Shown here in pieces: positions 14,501 to 24,005 of a stretch of DNA of 64,000 bases (the first letter of the stretch is position 1; every line of letters begins with the position of its first letter). The stretch is taken from the NCBI RefSeq assembly GCF_040807025.1, contig NC_090967.1, positions 6,006,001 to 6,070,000 on the forward strand, read 5' to 3'. Under the pieces are notes generated by a model, which saw only the letters and a list, made by a program, of their open reading frames with translations, was not told the origin of the DNA and made no database searches. The translations under genes and the position numbers were made by a program. This DNA comes from Struthio camelus. Taxonomy: Eukaryota; Chordata; Aves; Struthioniformes; Struthionidae.

Positions 14501-17500
14501 TGTAAAACATCACGCAGTTTGGAAACCATGCCTGCTGTTTCAGATAGGAACAATTTTGCCACGATAAGAGTTAAGCTGGCTAGTCCTGATCTGCTCGCTT
14601 GAGTTAGCTCCGCGGTCTCTCTCCGTTTTTTTTTTTTTAAGTGGCATATGTAACAGGTTGAATAATGTGGAGTTCAGGTAGCTATTAAATGTTTTGATCA
14701 AAGTGTAACTGTGCAGCAAGTAAGATGTCAATGGTTTAAAGAAGGAAAAAAAGTCTTTTATTTTTTGAAATACAAACTTGCGGTAGTGCTTTGCTTTTCT
14801 CTCATCAGATACCACGTGGCTCTTGCTCGTGACGTTTGATTACTTCCTCCTAGCTTTATCTCATGTTAGGGATAGGACAGCCACAGTAATTTTGAGTACC
14901 AGACGATATATTGGAAGACCAGTTCCAGTCACAAGAATTTTCCATTTTACCTGTTTCTCATGAGGTCATTGAGTAGGGTGTTAAGTTGCAGGGATAGAAT
15001 TATTATTGTGTGGTCATAGCTATGTCAGTTCATAAATGCACAATAAACTGAATTCAGTGAAGGAAGTCTTTATTTTACTTTTTTTTCTCCATAAAATCCT
15101 GTTTTTGGCTCAGGCTCCACTTAATCAGAGAGCTAGCTTCGTTCAGTTAAGACGTTTCCCGCTGAGAAGCGGCTGTATGGTCTTCCCTGTCCGCTCGTTC
15201 TGACTCTGCCCGTGTCGCGCGTTACAGTGCAGCGCCGGGGAGGTGCTTAGGCTTGTTTCAGGGGTTCAGACGGTTTCCAGCCTCGCTGTTCTGCGGCAGA
15301 TCTGCGCGCTCAAAGCGCGTTCGCGCTGTATCCGCACCCTCGCGGGCGGCCGGGGGCAAGTGCTTTGCAGCGATACTCAGAGCAGTTCTCGGATCAGGTA
15401 GGATCCGCTCAGCGAGGAGTTTGGTAGCGCCCGCAGCCTGTATTGAACTTGCAGCGATCTTCACCCAAGGAGTCTAAGTCTTGGGCCGTGAATTCCTCCC
15501 TCGATGTCCCATTTGTCCAGGAGTGTCCATATAATGTGATCGCTAAAGCTGCTGCTTGAAGGTGGGAAGGTTTTTGTTTGCTTTAAAAAGAACGTATTAC
15601 TGGTTCCTTCATGATAGTCTCCTCTTACAGAGGATGCTGGCAGGTTAGTTTTGTATACCAGACATCCCTCCTTCTCCTTGCGTGCTGCCTGGGAATAAAC
15701 TATATCAAGCTACACTGGTGATGGAGGAGGAGAACGTTTAAAATGAGATTTGGTGTGCTTGCCGAGATGATTTTTGCGTCCGCTGTTGTGGACATCGTCC
15801 CATGTTTTTGAATATCTTGATCCTTGGCTGTGTTCAGTGCTTTTAATTGTCGCGATTGGTGTAATTCTGTCCTCACATTTTCTAGGCTTTTGCTAGACTT
15901 CATGTGCTGCTTAGCTTCCTAAGGCGAAGATTTGTAGCCTTAGTCTTTTAATGTGTAGACAAAACAGCTGGAAAATGCTATGCAAAGTATTTATATGTAT
16001 ATTTTTTTCCAAGACTCATGCAGACTTTCCATGCAAATTGTCTTTTATGGACGCTGGCTTTTTACAGAGGCTCTGTCAGTAGATTTTTAATTTTTTCTTT
16101 TTTTTCAGCTGGAATTTCAGGATTTGGTTGTGATGGTTTTACGTAAGGGGTGATCTCTTTGCGGTTTCTCTTGTGTCTGGCCTCACGTTCTTGGTCGCCT
16201 TCAGAATAACTGATGAATGATGGAGAAAAACTGATAACAGATCGTTGGGCTGGAAGAGGCAGTGCCATTAGCAGGGCTGGGGCGTTCCTCCTGCGATTCT
16301 CGCCTCTGAACCGCTGATAACATGCTTTACCAGGCTTTCTCGTTAACTTTTCTGACCTGCAGCTAAAGTGAAATGAATTTATAATGTCAGTTTTATTTTA
16401 GCATGTTGTTGTCTTAGTTAAGCTGGCTGTTAGATGAGCAGTGGGTTGCAGAGCGTGAGCTAGCCCCTGCCCGCGCGCTGGCGACAAGCTTTGCGTTGCG
16501 TTTTGCGCTAACGTGCAGTTCAGCGCTGTGTGGGGTTCGTCTTTCACAAAACAAAGTTCACAAAAAAAAAAACCCAGCCCCAGCTGCAGAGTGATCTTGA
16601 TTTCTCGTGTCACCTAGCACACTCGTCTGCATTCATGATCAGAAGTTGTATGTGTTGTACGTCCTCTGTGAGGAAGTTTGTTGGGTTTTCTTGACTGTTT
16701 TTTGTGCTTAATGAAAGGCAGCATACTATATAAGGATTCATGTTTTGGAGGGAAATATTGACTGTTGTATGAATTTGGTGGTGGTTAGTGGTTGTTAATA
16801 ACAAAGGGCACTTCTAACTAAATTTGAGGTGGATCGGTTGGACGGTGTGAGACACTTGCATACCGTGGGTACGTCTGCTTGTGAGATTTTTTGCACCATA
16901 AAGACTCTGTTTTGTTTTCAGCATTCTTCCATTCTGGGGAGTGTATTTGGTGACTCCTATTATGATCAGCAGATGACAGCTAGGCAGGCTAATGCCCTAT
17001 CCCATCAGGTGAGCAAATTCATCTCCAATTTTCAGCTATATTTCGGCCACTTTCAGCTTAAAATAATATAATTCAACTTCTGATTATCTTATGTGGGATC
17101 ACATTTTGTTCATATTTTTAGTTTGCAGTACTCAGGTACTCCTATTTCTTTCTTTCTTTTCCCCCTCTCCTCCTTCCCCTTCTTCCCTCTTAGCCATTAC
17201 GGCAGACGTGCGAAAGGTGTTCTGCCAAGTCTATTGGATTAAAAATAATGAAAACAAAAACCAAACGTTTCTGACAGTTGTTCTATTTGGGAAGGTTTCA
17301 CTTGCAGGTGGTAACAAATATGTACTTCTGAAATTGGCAATCAACCCGAATACAGTACCAAAAATTGAGGAGCAGACCCGTGCCTTCGCTAGTTTGGCCA
17401 GCCAATGCATTTGTTCATTCAACTGCTAAATATGCTGCTCTTGTAGCAGAAAAAAATGAAATGGCTTCTGAGAGATAATGCTTTATGGGCAGACACCTGA

Positions 17501-19005
17501 TTTAGTAGCATGAATTGTGGGTTTAGTTTTTTTCCTTTGTTTTAAAGGTATATTTTCTTTTGTTCTTATGATATTGAAAACAAGAATTTTACTTTGGCAT
17601 CCACCCTTTCCTCCTCCTCTTGCACTCTGAATTTGGCAATAAACTATTCTGGAAAGTTAGGTGGAAAGTAGACCATATTTTGATCAACAAAACCTAAAGA
17701 TGAATTTGTTTGCCTGTCTTTCTCAACGTCATTTCCCATACTCGAGGCTTGTAAGTTGTTTTGCTGTATTTCCTGATGATTAGTAGTAATAATTCCTTTG
17801 TACCTTGGTCTTCAGCTTGAACAATTTAATATGATAGAAAACGCCATTAGTTCCAACAGCCTGTACAGCCCGTGCTCCACCCTTAACTACTCCCAGGCAG
17901 CCATGATGGGACTCACCGGGAGTCACGGCAGCTTGCAGGACTCGCAGCAGCTGAATTACTCCAGCCATGGAAACATCCCCAACATTATTCTTACAGGTAA
18001 GAAAGTCACAGACTTAACAGACGAGTGAAACCTTCCTGCTCTTGGATTTAGTCTTCATGGTGTAACATTAGCAATGAGCCAAAAAAAGGAGAAGGGTATT
18101 CTTGCCTTTGAGGGTTTTGTTTTACGTTGTGTAAACGTTTGTGTTACCGTCCGGGTGTTATTTCCCGAGTGCCTTGGAGCCTGATGGCTATCGCTTAATC
18201 GCAGCAAACAGGTAGAACAGGCGGCGGCAGCACTATCTGTCTCACAGACTTTCTGTGCCTCTGAATTTACCGCATCCTCTGTCGCAATGTGGGAGAAGCC
18301 ATCAAAGCTGAACTTTGCTGCTCCTGCTCTGTTTGAGCTTGCCAGCAAAGGATTTTTTAGTGTCACATATGGTAGCAAATCTGGTCGCGGTTGGACATTT
18401 GGAAACAGTTTTTGCTCAGGTCACTGAGAAAAGTGTAGTTCGATCCATATTTCAGCCTATGACTCGTGCTGATTAGAATCATGTAAACTAGGGTTATTGT
18501 TCCTTAACTTACGGGAGAGAAGAGACTGAAGTGGCATCAGTGTGCGGGCCAAAAATATACGTATATGAATGTTTCTTTGTATTATGTCATTATTATGATT
18601 TTTGAGATCTCTTGACAAATCTGTAGTTCATCCAGCTGGACAGGAGAATAGATTTTTCTCCTCTGAACTTCAATCTTAACTCAGAAAATTATTCCGGAAT
18701 TTTTGCAAGCTGTTTTATCACTTCATCTAAATGTTCTGCCTAGAGAGTGTTTGCTAAGGCCTACCGATACCTCTTTCTTCCTCTTCACTCCAGTGACCGG
18801 AGAATCTCCTCCCAGCTTATCAAAAGAACTGACCAGCTCTTTGGCAGGAGTGGGAGATGTCAGCTTTGATACGGATTCCCAGTTCCCTCTGGATGAACTA
18901 AAAATTGACCCTTTAACCTTGGATGGACTGCACATGCTGAATGACCCAGATATGGTCCTCACTGACCCTGCCACAGAGGACACGTTCAGGATGGACCGGC
19001 TGTGA
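178..19005 (+). CDS. CRTC1: CREB-regulated transcription coactivator 1, 3' part of gene (12 exons)
   Basis: CRTC1 binds the bZIP domain of CREB and raises transcription from CRE promoters; it is held in the cytoplasm by 14-3-3 after SIK phosphorylation and enters the nucleus after calcineurin dephosphorylation. Twelve exons join in frame to 534 residues plus stop (1605 nt). The human protein is about 634 residues, so the first ~100, including the CREB-binding helix, lie upstream of the window. Recognisable blocks in order: [15 protein letters not shown], the SIK/14-3-3 site [12 protein letters not shown], the second phosphosite region [11 protein letters not shown], a Ser/Pro/Gln-rich middle, and the C-terminal transactivation domain ending [17 protein letters not shown]1 is preferred over CRTC2/3 because nearly every block matches CRTC1 as I recall it and COMP is next door. 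All junctions are GT-AG except the first visible intron, which looks AT-AC. Exons are listed separately. Confidence 0.95.
304..1325 (+). other. CRTC1: U12-type (AT-AC) intron of CRTC1
   Basis: The intron opens ATATCCTTTGG (304-314), matching the minor-spliceosome donor ATATCCTT. It has a branch-like CCCCTTAACT at 1305-1314 whose branch A lies 13 nt before the 3' end, and closes with AC at 1324-1325. There is no polypyrimidine tract just before the acceptor, as expected for this class. Spliced this way the protein reads GRQ-VDSCPYG. No other feature is seen inside. Confidence 0.78.
1326..1387 (+). CDS. CRTC1: CRTC1 visible exon 2
   Basis: Encodes [21 protein letters not shown] (last Arg split with the next exon). 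The start is placed after CAC of an AT-AC intron; this gives Gln-Val-Asp-Ser, against Gln-Ala-Asp-Ser in human CRTC1 (recalled). The donor is AAG/GTTAGT. Confidence 0.85.
1780..1960 (-). repeat. possible MIR-like SINE fragment
   Basis: The stretch around CCCTATAAAATAGAGATG resembles the antisense MIR core segment CTGTAAAATGGGGAT, with compatible flanks. It is diverged and short, so this is a low-confidence call from memory of the consensus. Confidence 0.3.
2259..2353 (+). CDS. CRTC1: CRTC1 visible exon 3 (SIK / 14-3-3 site)
   Basis: Encodes [17 protein letters not shown] and then [14 protein letters not shown]. The Ser of TNSDS in the [12 protein letters not shown] context corresponds to human Ser151, the SIK target that creates the 14-3-3 site. 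Acceptor TCTCAG, donor GAG/GTAAGC. Confidence 0.95.
3845..3930 (+). CDS. CRTC1: CRTC1 visible exon 4
   Basis: Encodes [29 protein letters not shown]. This matches the hydrophobic [12 protein letters not shown] block conserved in CRTCs. Acceptor CTTTTAG, donor AAG/GTAGAA. Confidence 0.93.
4283..4326 (+). CDS. CRTC1: CRTC1 visible exon 5 (second phosphosite)
   Basis: A 44-nt exon encoding [14 protein letters not shown] plus two bases of the next Asn. The Ser of RPKSCEVPG is the second regulatory phosphoserine of the family. Acceptor ATTTTAG, donor CAA/GTAAGT. Confidence 0.93.
4660..4880 (+). CDS. CRTC1: CRTC1 visible exon 6
   Basis: Encodes [20 protein letters not shown], then [39 protein letters not shown] and [15 protein letters not shown]. 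The [21 protein letters not shown] block is diagnostic of the CRTC middle region. The acceptor has a long T/C tract. Confidence 0.95.
5500..5541 (+). repeat. A-run and AAAAG simple repeat
   Basis: Twenty A then AAAAG-type units, pure purine on the + strand. Could be the tail of an old retroposed element or a plain microsatellite; no element body is recognisable upstream. Confidence 0.85.
6470..7050. repeat. possible degenerate dispersed repeat with 25-bp tandem duplication
   Basis: Two near-identical units CTGGCTCCTTGGCAGCCTG (6608-6626) and CTGGCTCTTTGGCAGCCTG (6633-6651) are spaced 25 bp apart. They are followed by a composition shift into T-rich DNA. A 135-codon open frame (6641-7048, + strand) crosses the block, but it lies inside a CRTC1 intron, has no domain I recognise and no splice logic. 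I read it as repeat-derived rather than a gene. Confidence 0.3.
7485..7506 (+). repeat. C22 homopolymer
   Basis: Uninterrupted run of 22 C inside the CRTC1 intron, following a T13 run. The length is likely to be unstable between individuals and error-prone in assembly. Confidence 0.95.
8234..8370 (+). CDS. CRTC1: CRTC1 visible exon 7
   Basis: Encodes [20 protein letters not shown], then [16 protein letters not shown] and [10 protein letters not shown]. Ser/Pro/Gln-rich regulatory region. Acceptor CTGACAG, donor CAG/GTAGGA. Confidence 0.93.
9018..9269 (+). CDS. CRTC1: CRTC1 visible exon 8 (glutamine-rich)
   Basis: 84 codons beginning [18 protein letters not shown] and ending [10 protein letters not shown]. 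Contains (CAG)5 at 9090-9104 giving a five-Gln run. The long proline tracts of the human exon (recalled) are absent. Donor TCG/GTAAGC; reading past it gives a spurious extension. Confidence 0.93.
11448..11549 (+). CDS. CRTC1: CRTC1 visible exon 9
   Basis: 34 codons: [34 protein letters not shown]. Conserved Ser/Pro motif ahead of the transactivation domain. Acceptor CTGTAG, donor CAA/GTAAGG. Confidence 0.95.
15130..15475. promoter_or_regulatory. intragenic CpG-dense island in CRTC1 intron
   Basis: Very CpG-rich stretch (many CGCG, GCGC and CCGG motifs, roughly 35 CpG in 340 bp by eye) surrounded by AT-rich, CpG-poor intron. Such islands often mark unmethylated alternative promoters or enhancers. 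No TATA box and no coding exon is evident, and the open frames here on both strands are by-products of high GC. Confidence 0.5.
16922..17008 (+). CDS. CRTC1: CRTC1 visible exon 10
   Basis: 29 codons: [29 protein letters not shown]. The [21 protein letters not shown] pattern is specific to CRTCs. Follows the longest CRTC1 intron in the window (5.4 kb). Confidence 0.95.
17816..17996 (+). CDS. CRTC1: CRTC1 visible exon 11
   Basis: Encodes [60 protein letters not shown]. Start of the C-terminal transactivation region. Donor ACAG/GTAAGA leaves one base of the next Val codon. Confidence 0.95.
18794..19005 (+). CDS. CRTC1: CRTC1 last coding exon (transactivation domain and stop)
   Basis: Encodes [20 protein letters not shown], then [39 protein letters not shown] and [11 protein letters not shown], stop TGA at 19003-19005. 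The acidic/hydrophobic [19 protein letters not shown] block is the CRTC C-terminal activation domain. Confidence 0.97.
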
Positions 19006-19810
19006 AGTGTGGACACCAGGAGCTTGGGGATGGCGCTTGGTCCTGGAGCCCAGCCGAACTAGAGAGTCCAATGGGTCAGTCCTGTCAGAACAGGAGTTAC
19101 TGAGAGCGGTAGCTCTGTCCTGTACAACGTGTACAATGAGTAAAGCTTGTCGTTCTAAGCTTGCAGCGCTGCAGACCCCTACTCCCTGTTGCGCCGTATT
19201 TTACCCCTTATCCACTCATTGCCATTAATGAGTAAGGAGTTTCCATCAGCCTTCTCCTTTCCGGAGCCCCTCCTCCCCCCACCAAAGTTCCAGCGTTAAG
19301 TTGTCGGTTTTATCCTTTGCACTAGAAGGGGGTGTTTTGGGGCAGGTGAGGAAGGTTCAGAGCCCTTGGGTAAAGAGATCCTTTCCAGCGTACCAGATCG
19401 TTGGCTGTTGGTGGCCGCTCTTTAAGGAAGCGGTCGTCTCCCCACGAGACGGGGGGGAAGCTCTGACTACTGACCCCCTCTTCCCCCACTGACTCTAAAG
19501 CAAATCTCTGCATTGCCACCCTCTGGAACGGGCTGGGGGAGCTTCTGCAATTTTGACTCTGACTGCTTTGTGACAGCTGCTTTGTAGAGTAAAATGCTTC
19601 TTCCTTTATTGATATGCCATGTTTGTTTCCAGGTTTGTTTCCTTGACTGTTGTCCTGCACCCACTGCCTGTTCTCATGCCCTGAGCAAACTCGTGTACTT
19701 GGCAAAGCAGAAAAGCAGCCTGGCAGCCCAACGGCCTTTTGTAGCAGGCTATTCAAAAAAAACAAAAGAAAAAAAAAGACAATTGTAAACACTATTTTCA
19801 AAACTTTTTT

Positions 19811-19876
19811 TAAAAAAATATATATATGTAATATATATATATTTATATATATCTATACATATATATAGAGAGAGAG
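19811..19876 (+). repeat. (TA)n/(GA)n microsatellite in CRTC1 3'UTR
   Basis: Alternating TA with interruptions, ending in a short AGAGAGAG run. Another TATA-rich patch lies at about 20238-20264. Confidence 0.85.
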
Positions 19877-20845
19877 CATTTCTGAGCACACAAAAAAGTA
19901 CTATAATTCATTACTTGATTAGCATGAAGGAAGGATCAGAACATTTTAAAGCAGCTAAAAGAATAGAGGAGACTAACTTGCAGAGCACACTTCTAATTTT
20001 ACTTTGTGAGAGATTCCTGGGCAACGGGAAGGGCATTTGTATGGCAATGCCTGGCTCAAATCATGATGACTATTTTTTATTTTTTATTCTTATCATTACT
20101 TATTCTGTTACCATTATTTATGATCTTTTTTTATTTAAGTATTTGGATATTAGACAAGTAGCTAAACTACATACAGCCAATTGAAGCACTCTACATAATA
20201 CTTGTACAGTACATCTTTTTGTGTTTTTATTCCAGAAATATATTATATATATTATATATATAGGTATTTTTAACTAACTGGAATTTTAAACAGATGTTGA
20301 GCAGAAGTAAGGAAGCCTAAGGCAAGTCTAAATGTTTTCCTTTTACATAGTCAAAGTAGGGTGGCAGGAACTTAGATATTCCTTCTTTCACCCTGGGGAA
20401 AAAATAGCTTGCTCTACAGTGAAATAGTACTGTATCCTTGAACAGGTTGAGATTCTGTTAAATTTATAATAGACTATTTCTGTTAGTCCTTGTTAATGTT
20501 CTGTGCTGCAGTGTAACAGGATGATGAATGACACTTTATCAATGGCGAATTTAAAAAAAAAAAAAAAACCAACACCCATCGAGTCTGAATTGGTGGTTAC
20601 ACTTAAACGTCGTGGCGGAAATTTATAATGATTCTCAGAACTCTGACACTTGGGACTCCATCAAATTTGAAAAATGCGTTTAAAGATTTATCAAGAGCCC
20701 GGTGCACTTACAGTAATTGCCAGGGGCACTGTTAAAATGTTGCATTCATTACACTGTAATCTGCACAGTAATAGCACCTATAAGTAAATGACCCTTCTAT
20801 TATGCAGAAGTTACAAATTAACGTTATTTTGAGTTTTATTAACAA

Positions 20846-20851
20846 AATAAA
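20846..20851 (+). promoter_or_regulatory. CRTC1: possible proximal poly(A) signal
   Basis: AATAAA in an AT-rich context 1.8 kb after the CRTC1 stop codon. It would yield a short 3'UTR isoform; use cannot be judged from sequence. Confidence 0.35.
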
Positions 20852-22797
20852 AGTCACATTATGCATAACACCCTGAACGTGAGGTGAATGAATACCTGCT
20901 AGAGGAAAGCGTTTCCATGCAGTAGGGGTTGAACATCGAAATATATTTTTGTTAACTATAATCTCAAATAAAAGAGCCATTTTAGTTTTTATTTCAAGAC
21001 GAGTTGTGTTTTGTTGTTTCCCCCCCCCGCTCTGGCATGGTATTTCCACATCTGCTGTCCTTTGCATTATCTGGATTCGTGTTTTATCTAAAACGTGTCA
21101 GTTCTTTCTCGGCTGTCGTACGACTTCTAAGCAAAAAATCCCCAGCACGTCTACCCTCCCTCCCCACCCCGTTCCCCTCAAGAAAGATCTTGCTGTTTTC
21201 AGCAAGCGATATGAAGGTCCACGGAGGAAGTGGACTGCTCTTAATGAGTTATACTAGGTTTCTGTGTGCTTCCAGAAATCTGTGGGACACCGTCCTGAGG
21301 TTCATGCAGACACTGCTGAGCAGAATCGTTGTTGGGATTTATATAATTTGGGTGCGTGTTTGCTCACATTTGTGCCATTAGTTGACCATTTGCACTAAAA
21401 ATGTTACTGTTTCTCTTTTGATCTCTTAGCTTGTGTTTTGTCTTTCTCTTTTGTTCCTACCCTTACAATTGCAAGATTATCCTGCATCTTCATTGGAAAT
21501 GTTTGTCAGGATTTCAGCCCAATATTACATGTACTCCTGATGTCTGCTTGTTTCAGATTGCTAATGCTTTTTCAATTCAAGGAGGAAAAAAAAAAAAAAA
21601 AGGTAGCTTCGAACAGGAGGATACCCTAAAAGAACAAGAGAAATTTGGGCACGGGTGACTTGGAGACCTTTGCTTTGAAACAGCCAAAGGTACAGTGTGA
21701 GTTGAATATGCTTCTTGCGGTTCACATAGTCTCTTTGACAGTACTGTTAGTTCCTCGATGGGATCTCTGTCTATATCGCTCTCTTGTTCAAATGACTCTT
21801 ATGCATGTAAATTCTTGTTTGTGATCTATTTTTTTAAAACCAGAGTCACTTCAGAATGAAGCATCCAAGTAGGAAATCAGATTCCTAACTGGAGACATTT
21901 ACAGGGAGCTGTTGCTAAATGCTACCTTCTAATTTTTTTTAAAATACATGTGTATATAAGAGATCTTGTTTATTAGACTTGTAAGTAGACATTTAAAATG
22001 GCCTTAATTTAAAAATAACACGTCTGGATGCAACTGTCAAAATTAGGGACCATCTAGTTGAGAGAAATAGGTTTTTGTTCCTTTCTTGCGGGACAAGTGG
22101 AGAAGGGCGCTTTGGGAGCGGGAAGGAATAAGCTGAGGTCACGGGCAAGCAGATGATGGCTGTGTTTGAAAGAATGTGCTTCATCTCTTAAGCCCCAGTA
22201 GCGGGCAGGCTAGCTGCTTTTCTTATTAACCCTTTGAGAATCGGAGCAGTTATTTCAACAGTTCTTGTGTTTTGCTTCCCAGAAGGCCAGTTTCTCCACA
22301 GCATCACGTATGAGCTGTACTCCAAGAGGGATTTTTCTCCTCCCTCCCCTTAATTTTTTTTTTAAATGTATACAGCTAATGTTAAAGCAAAAACAATCTA
22401 TTAAGTTGTCAGAGGTAAACATGGAGGGGATCCCCAGTGATTTCAGAACAAATTGCTTTTATTTTAAAATGTATTAGTACTGTTTGCATTTTACAGTGTG
22501 TGTGTAAGGGTGAGAGCTGTTGGAAGTGGTTGGCCCTTAGAACCCAGGGGTGGGTGAGACTGAAGAGTGGAAAGAAAAAAACATCCCTTGGCAAAAAAAG
22601 AAGTATTATTTGTAACTTTTTCAGTTAAATACTTTTAACTGTCTGGTGTCTCAAAGGGTTACTGTCCAAATATACCTGCTGAGTGAATCCCACCCTCTCC
22701 CTACAACATGTGTTTTTATATGTATTTAAAAAAAAAAAAAAAAAAAAAGCTCCCAAGCTAGACTGTTGCATTTGCCAATATATTGGGGAAATATAGG

Positions 22798-22803
22798 AAT
22801 AAA
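22798..22803 (+). promoter_or_regulatory. CRTC1: possible middle poly(A) signal
   Basis: AATAAA followed by U/G-containing sequence within the CRTC1 3'UTR. A candidate alternative end only. Confidence 0.3.
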
Positions 22804-23982
22804 CTTTCAATGTATAAAATACTGTGATGTTAAAAAGAAAAACAGACTTCTGCTGTTTATTGCAGTGTAGGTGGGTGGGAGGGGGGAGGCTCTTTTCATT
22901 GTACATAGTAGTCTGCGTTCTCTTTCAAATGAATCTGCACAGGCCGAGTTCAGGTCGTTCTCTCTGCTGCATGCACGACTGACCGCAGGCAGCGTCGAAC
23001 CTGTCGAGCTCACTACTGCTTTTGCATGTCAGTGAACGCTTTGCCAGCGATCTTTAACTGTGCAAAACCTTTCCTGTACAGAGAACCTTTGATTTTCCCC
23101 CCCCCTCCCCTTTTTGTTTTAAGAGGGGAAAAGGTTTCCAGAAAGAGGCTGCAAATTAAATATGTTATTCATTATTTGTACATTTTTACTACTGTTTTTT
23201 AAATTCAATTAAATTTAAATTAATTTTAAAAAAAGTGTGCCTGAGAACCCTGGTGCAAACCCATGCAACAGAAATGCTTACTGAAGGACTTCCAGTTAAG
23301 AGAAAGAACTGCCGCTCGGAGTTAGCATAAAAGCAGCATCTGATAACTTAGAGAAAAGAATTGTTTAAGCGTCTCTCAAAAATGAGATCTTAACTGTGTT
23401 TGTTTTTAAAAGCTCTGTTTTCCGTAGAAACAATAACTAAGACTTGAGATCTGCCCCTTATCAGCATGGTACTCGCGTTGGAAACCCTCTCTGTACAGTA
23501 AGGAAGAGGAAAGCCCCCTCATCATAACAGTAGATCAAAATGTGTGCTGTGCTTTCGGGAGAAAAGTGTTTATTCCTCTGAAAAATGGAACCCCTGTCAC
23601 TGTGATGGCAATGTGAAAGCGCAGGTAGCGTTTGTTATATGTGTATGTTCTTTTTAGAAAACGAAAAAGCAAAAAAAAAAATTTGTAGTGTTCCTGTTCT
23701 TTGTATTTTTAGTTGCATATTATTTATACTGCGCAGTGTAGGCATGGATTGCATGTCAGTTTTCTATGCGGGCACCATGATGACATTATAACTGTGTATT
23801 ATAAATCATTTTTACCTTTTTAAACAGAATCATTGTGTGGAATTTCTATACTGCGAAACACAACACTACATTAAGTACTATATTCATTTGTGTTATTTAT
23901 TTTATTATTTTGTGGGGGGGGGTGGGGGGTGGTTTTAACTGTGGTGTATATTGCCTTATGTGGGCTTGACCAATTTTATCAA

Positions 23983-23988
23983 AATAAA
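23983..23988 (+). promoter_or_regulatory. CRTC1: CRTC1 poly(A) signal
   Basis: AATAAA followed at about 20-40 nt by U/GU-rich sequence (TATGTTTACTGTTTTC) and preceded by a G9-T-G6 tract at 23914-23929. This is the best candidate for the main end of the CRTC1 transcript. Confidence 0.65.
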
Positions 23989-24005
23989 GGCCTAAAGGGG
24001 TAAAA

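Larger units (their letters stand above)
8371..18793 (+). other. CRTC1: CRTC1 introns between visible exons 7 and 12
   Basis: Intron intervals are 8371-9017, 9270-11447, 11550-16921, 17009-17815 and 17997-18793. The 5.4-kb intron 11550-16921 contains a CpG-dense island (about 15130-15475) and a smaller CpG cluster (16430-16530). The rest is AT-rich with short homopolymers. Open frames here (for example 12456-12773) lack coding character. Confidence 0.7.
19006..24005 (+). other. CRTC1: CRTC1 3' untranslated region
   Basis: About 5 kb from the TGA to the AATAAA at 23983-23988, without convincing splice sites. Contains an AT/AG microsatellite (19811-19876), Pumilio-type TGTATATA (21951-21958) and TGTACATA (22900-22907), an A-run near 22730-22748, and G-rich DNA just before the poly(A) signal. 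Earlier AATAAA copies at 20846-20851 and 22798-22803 could give shorter 3'UTRs. Antisense frames here (for example 19322-19801) are shadows. Confidence 0.7.

Noticed and set aside
15253..15477. Open frames on both strands at the CpG island as a gene
   Set aside because: Arg/Ala-rich frames on both strands are expected from high GC; no splice sites or conserved motif.
19322..19801. 159-codon open frame on the - strand
   Set aside because: Antisense to the CRTC1 3'UTR, ends in poly-Phe/Leu from a purine tract, no recognisable protein.
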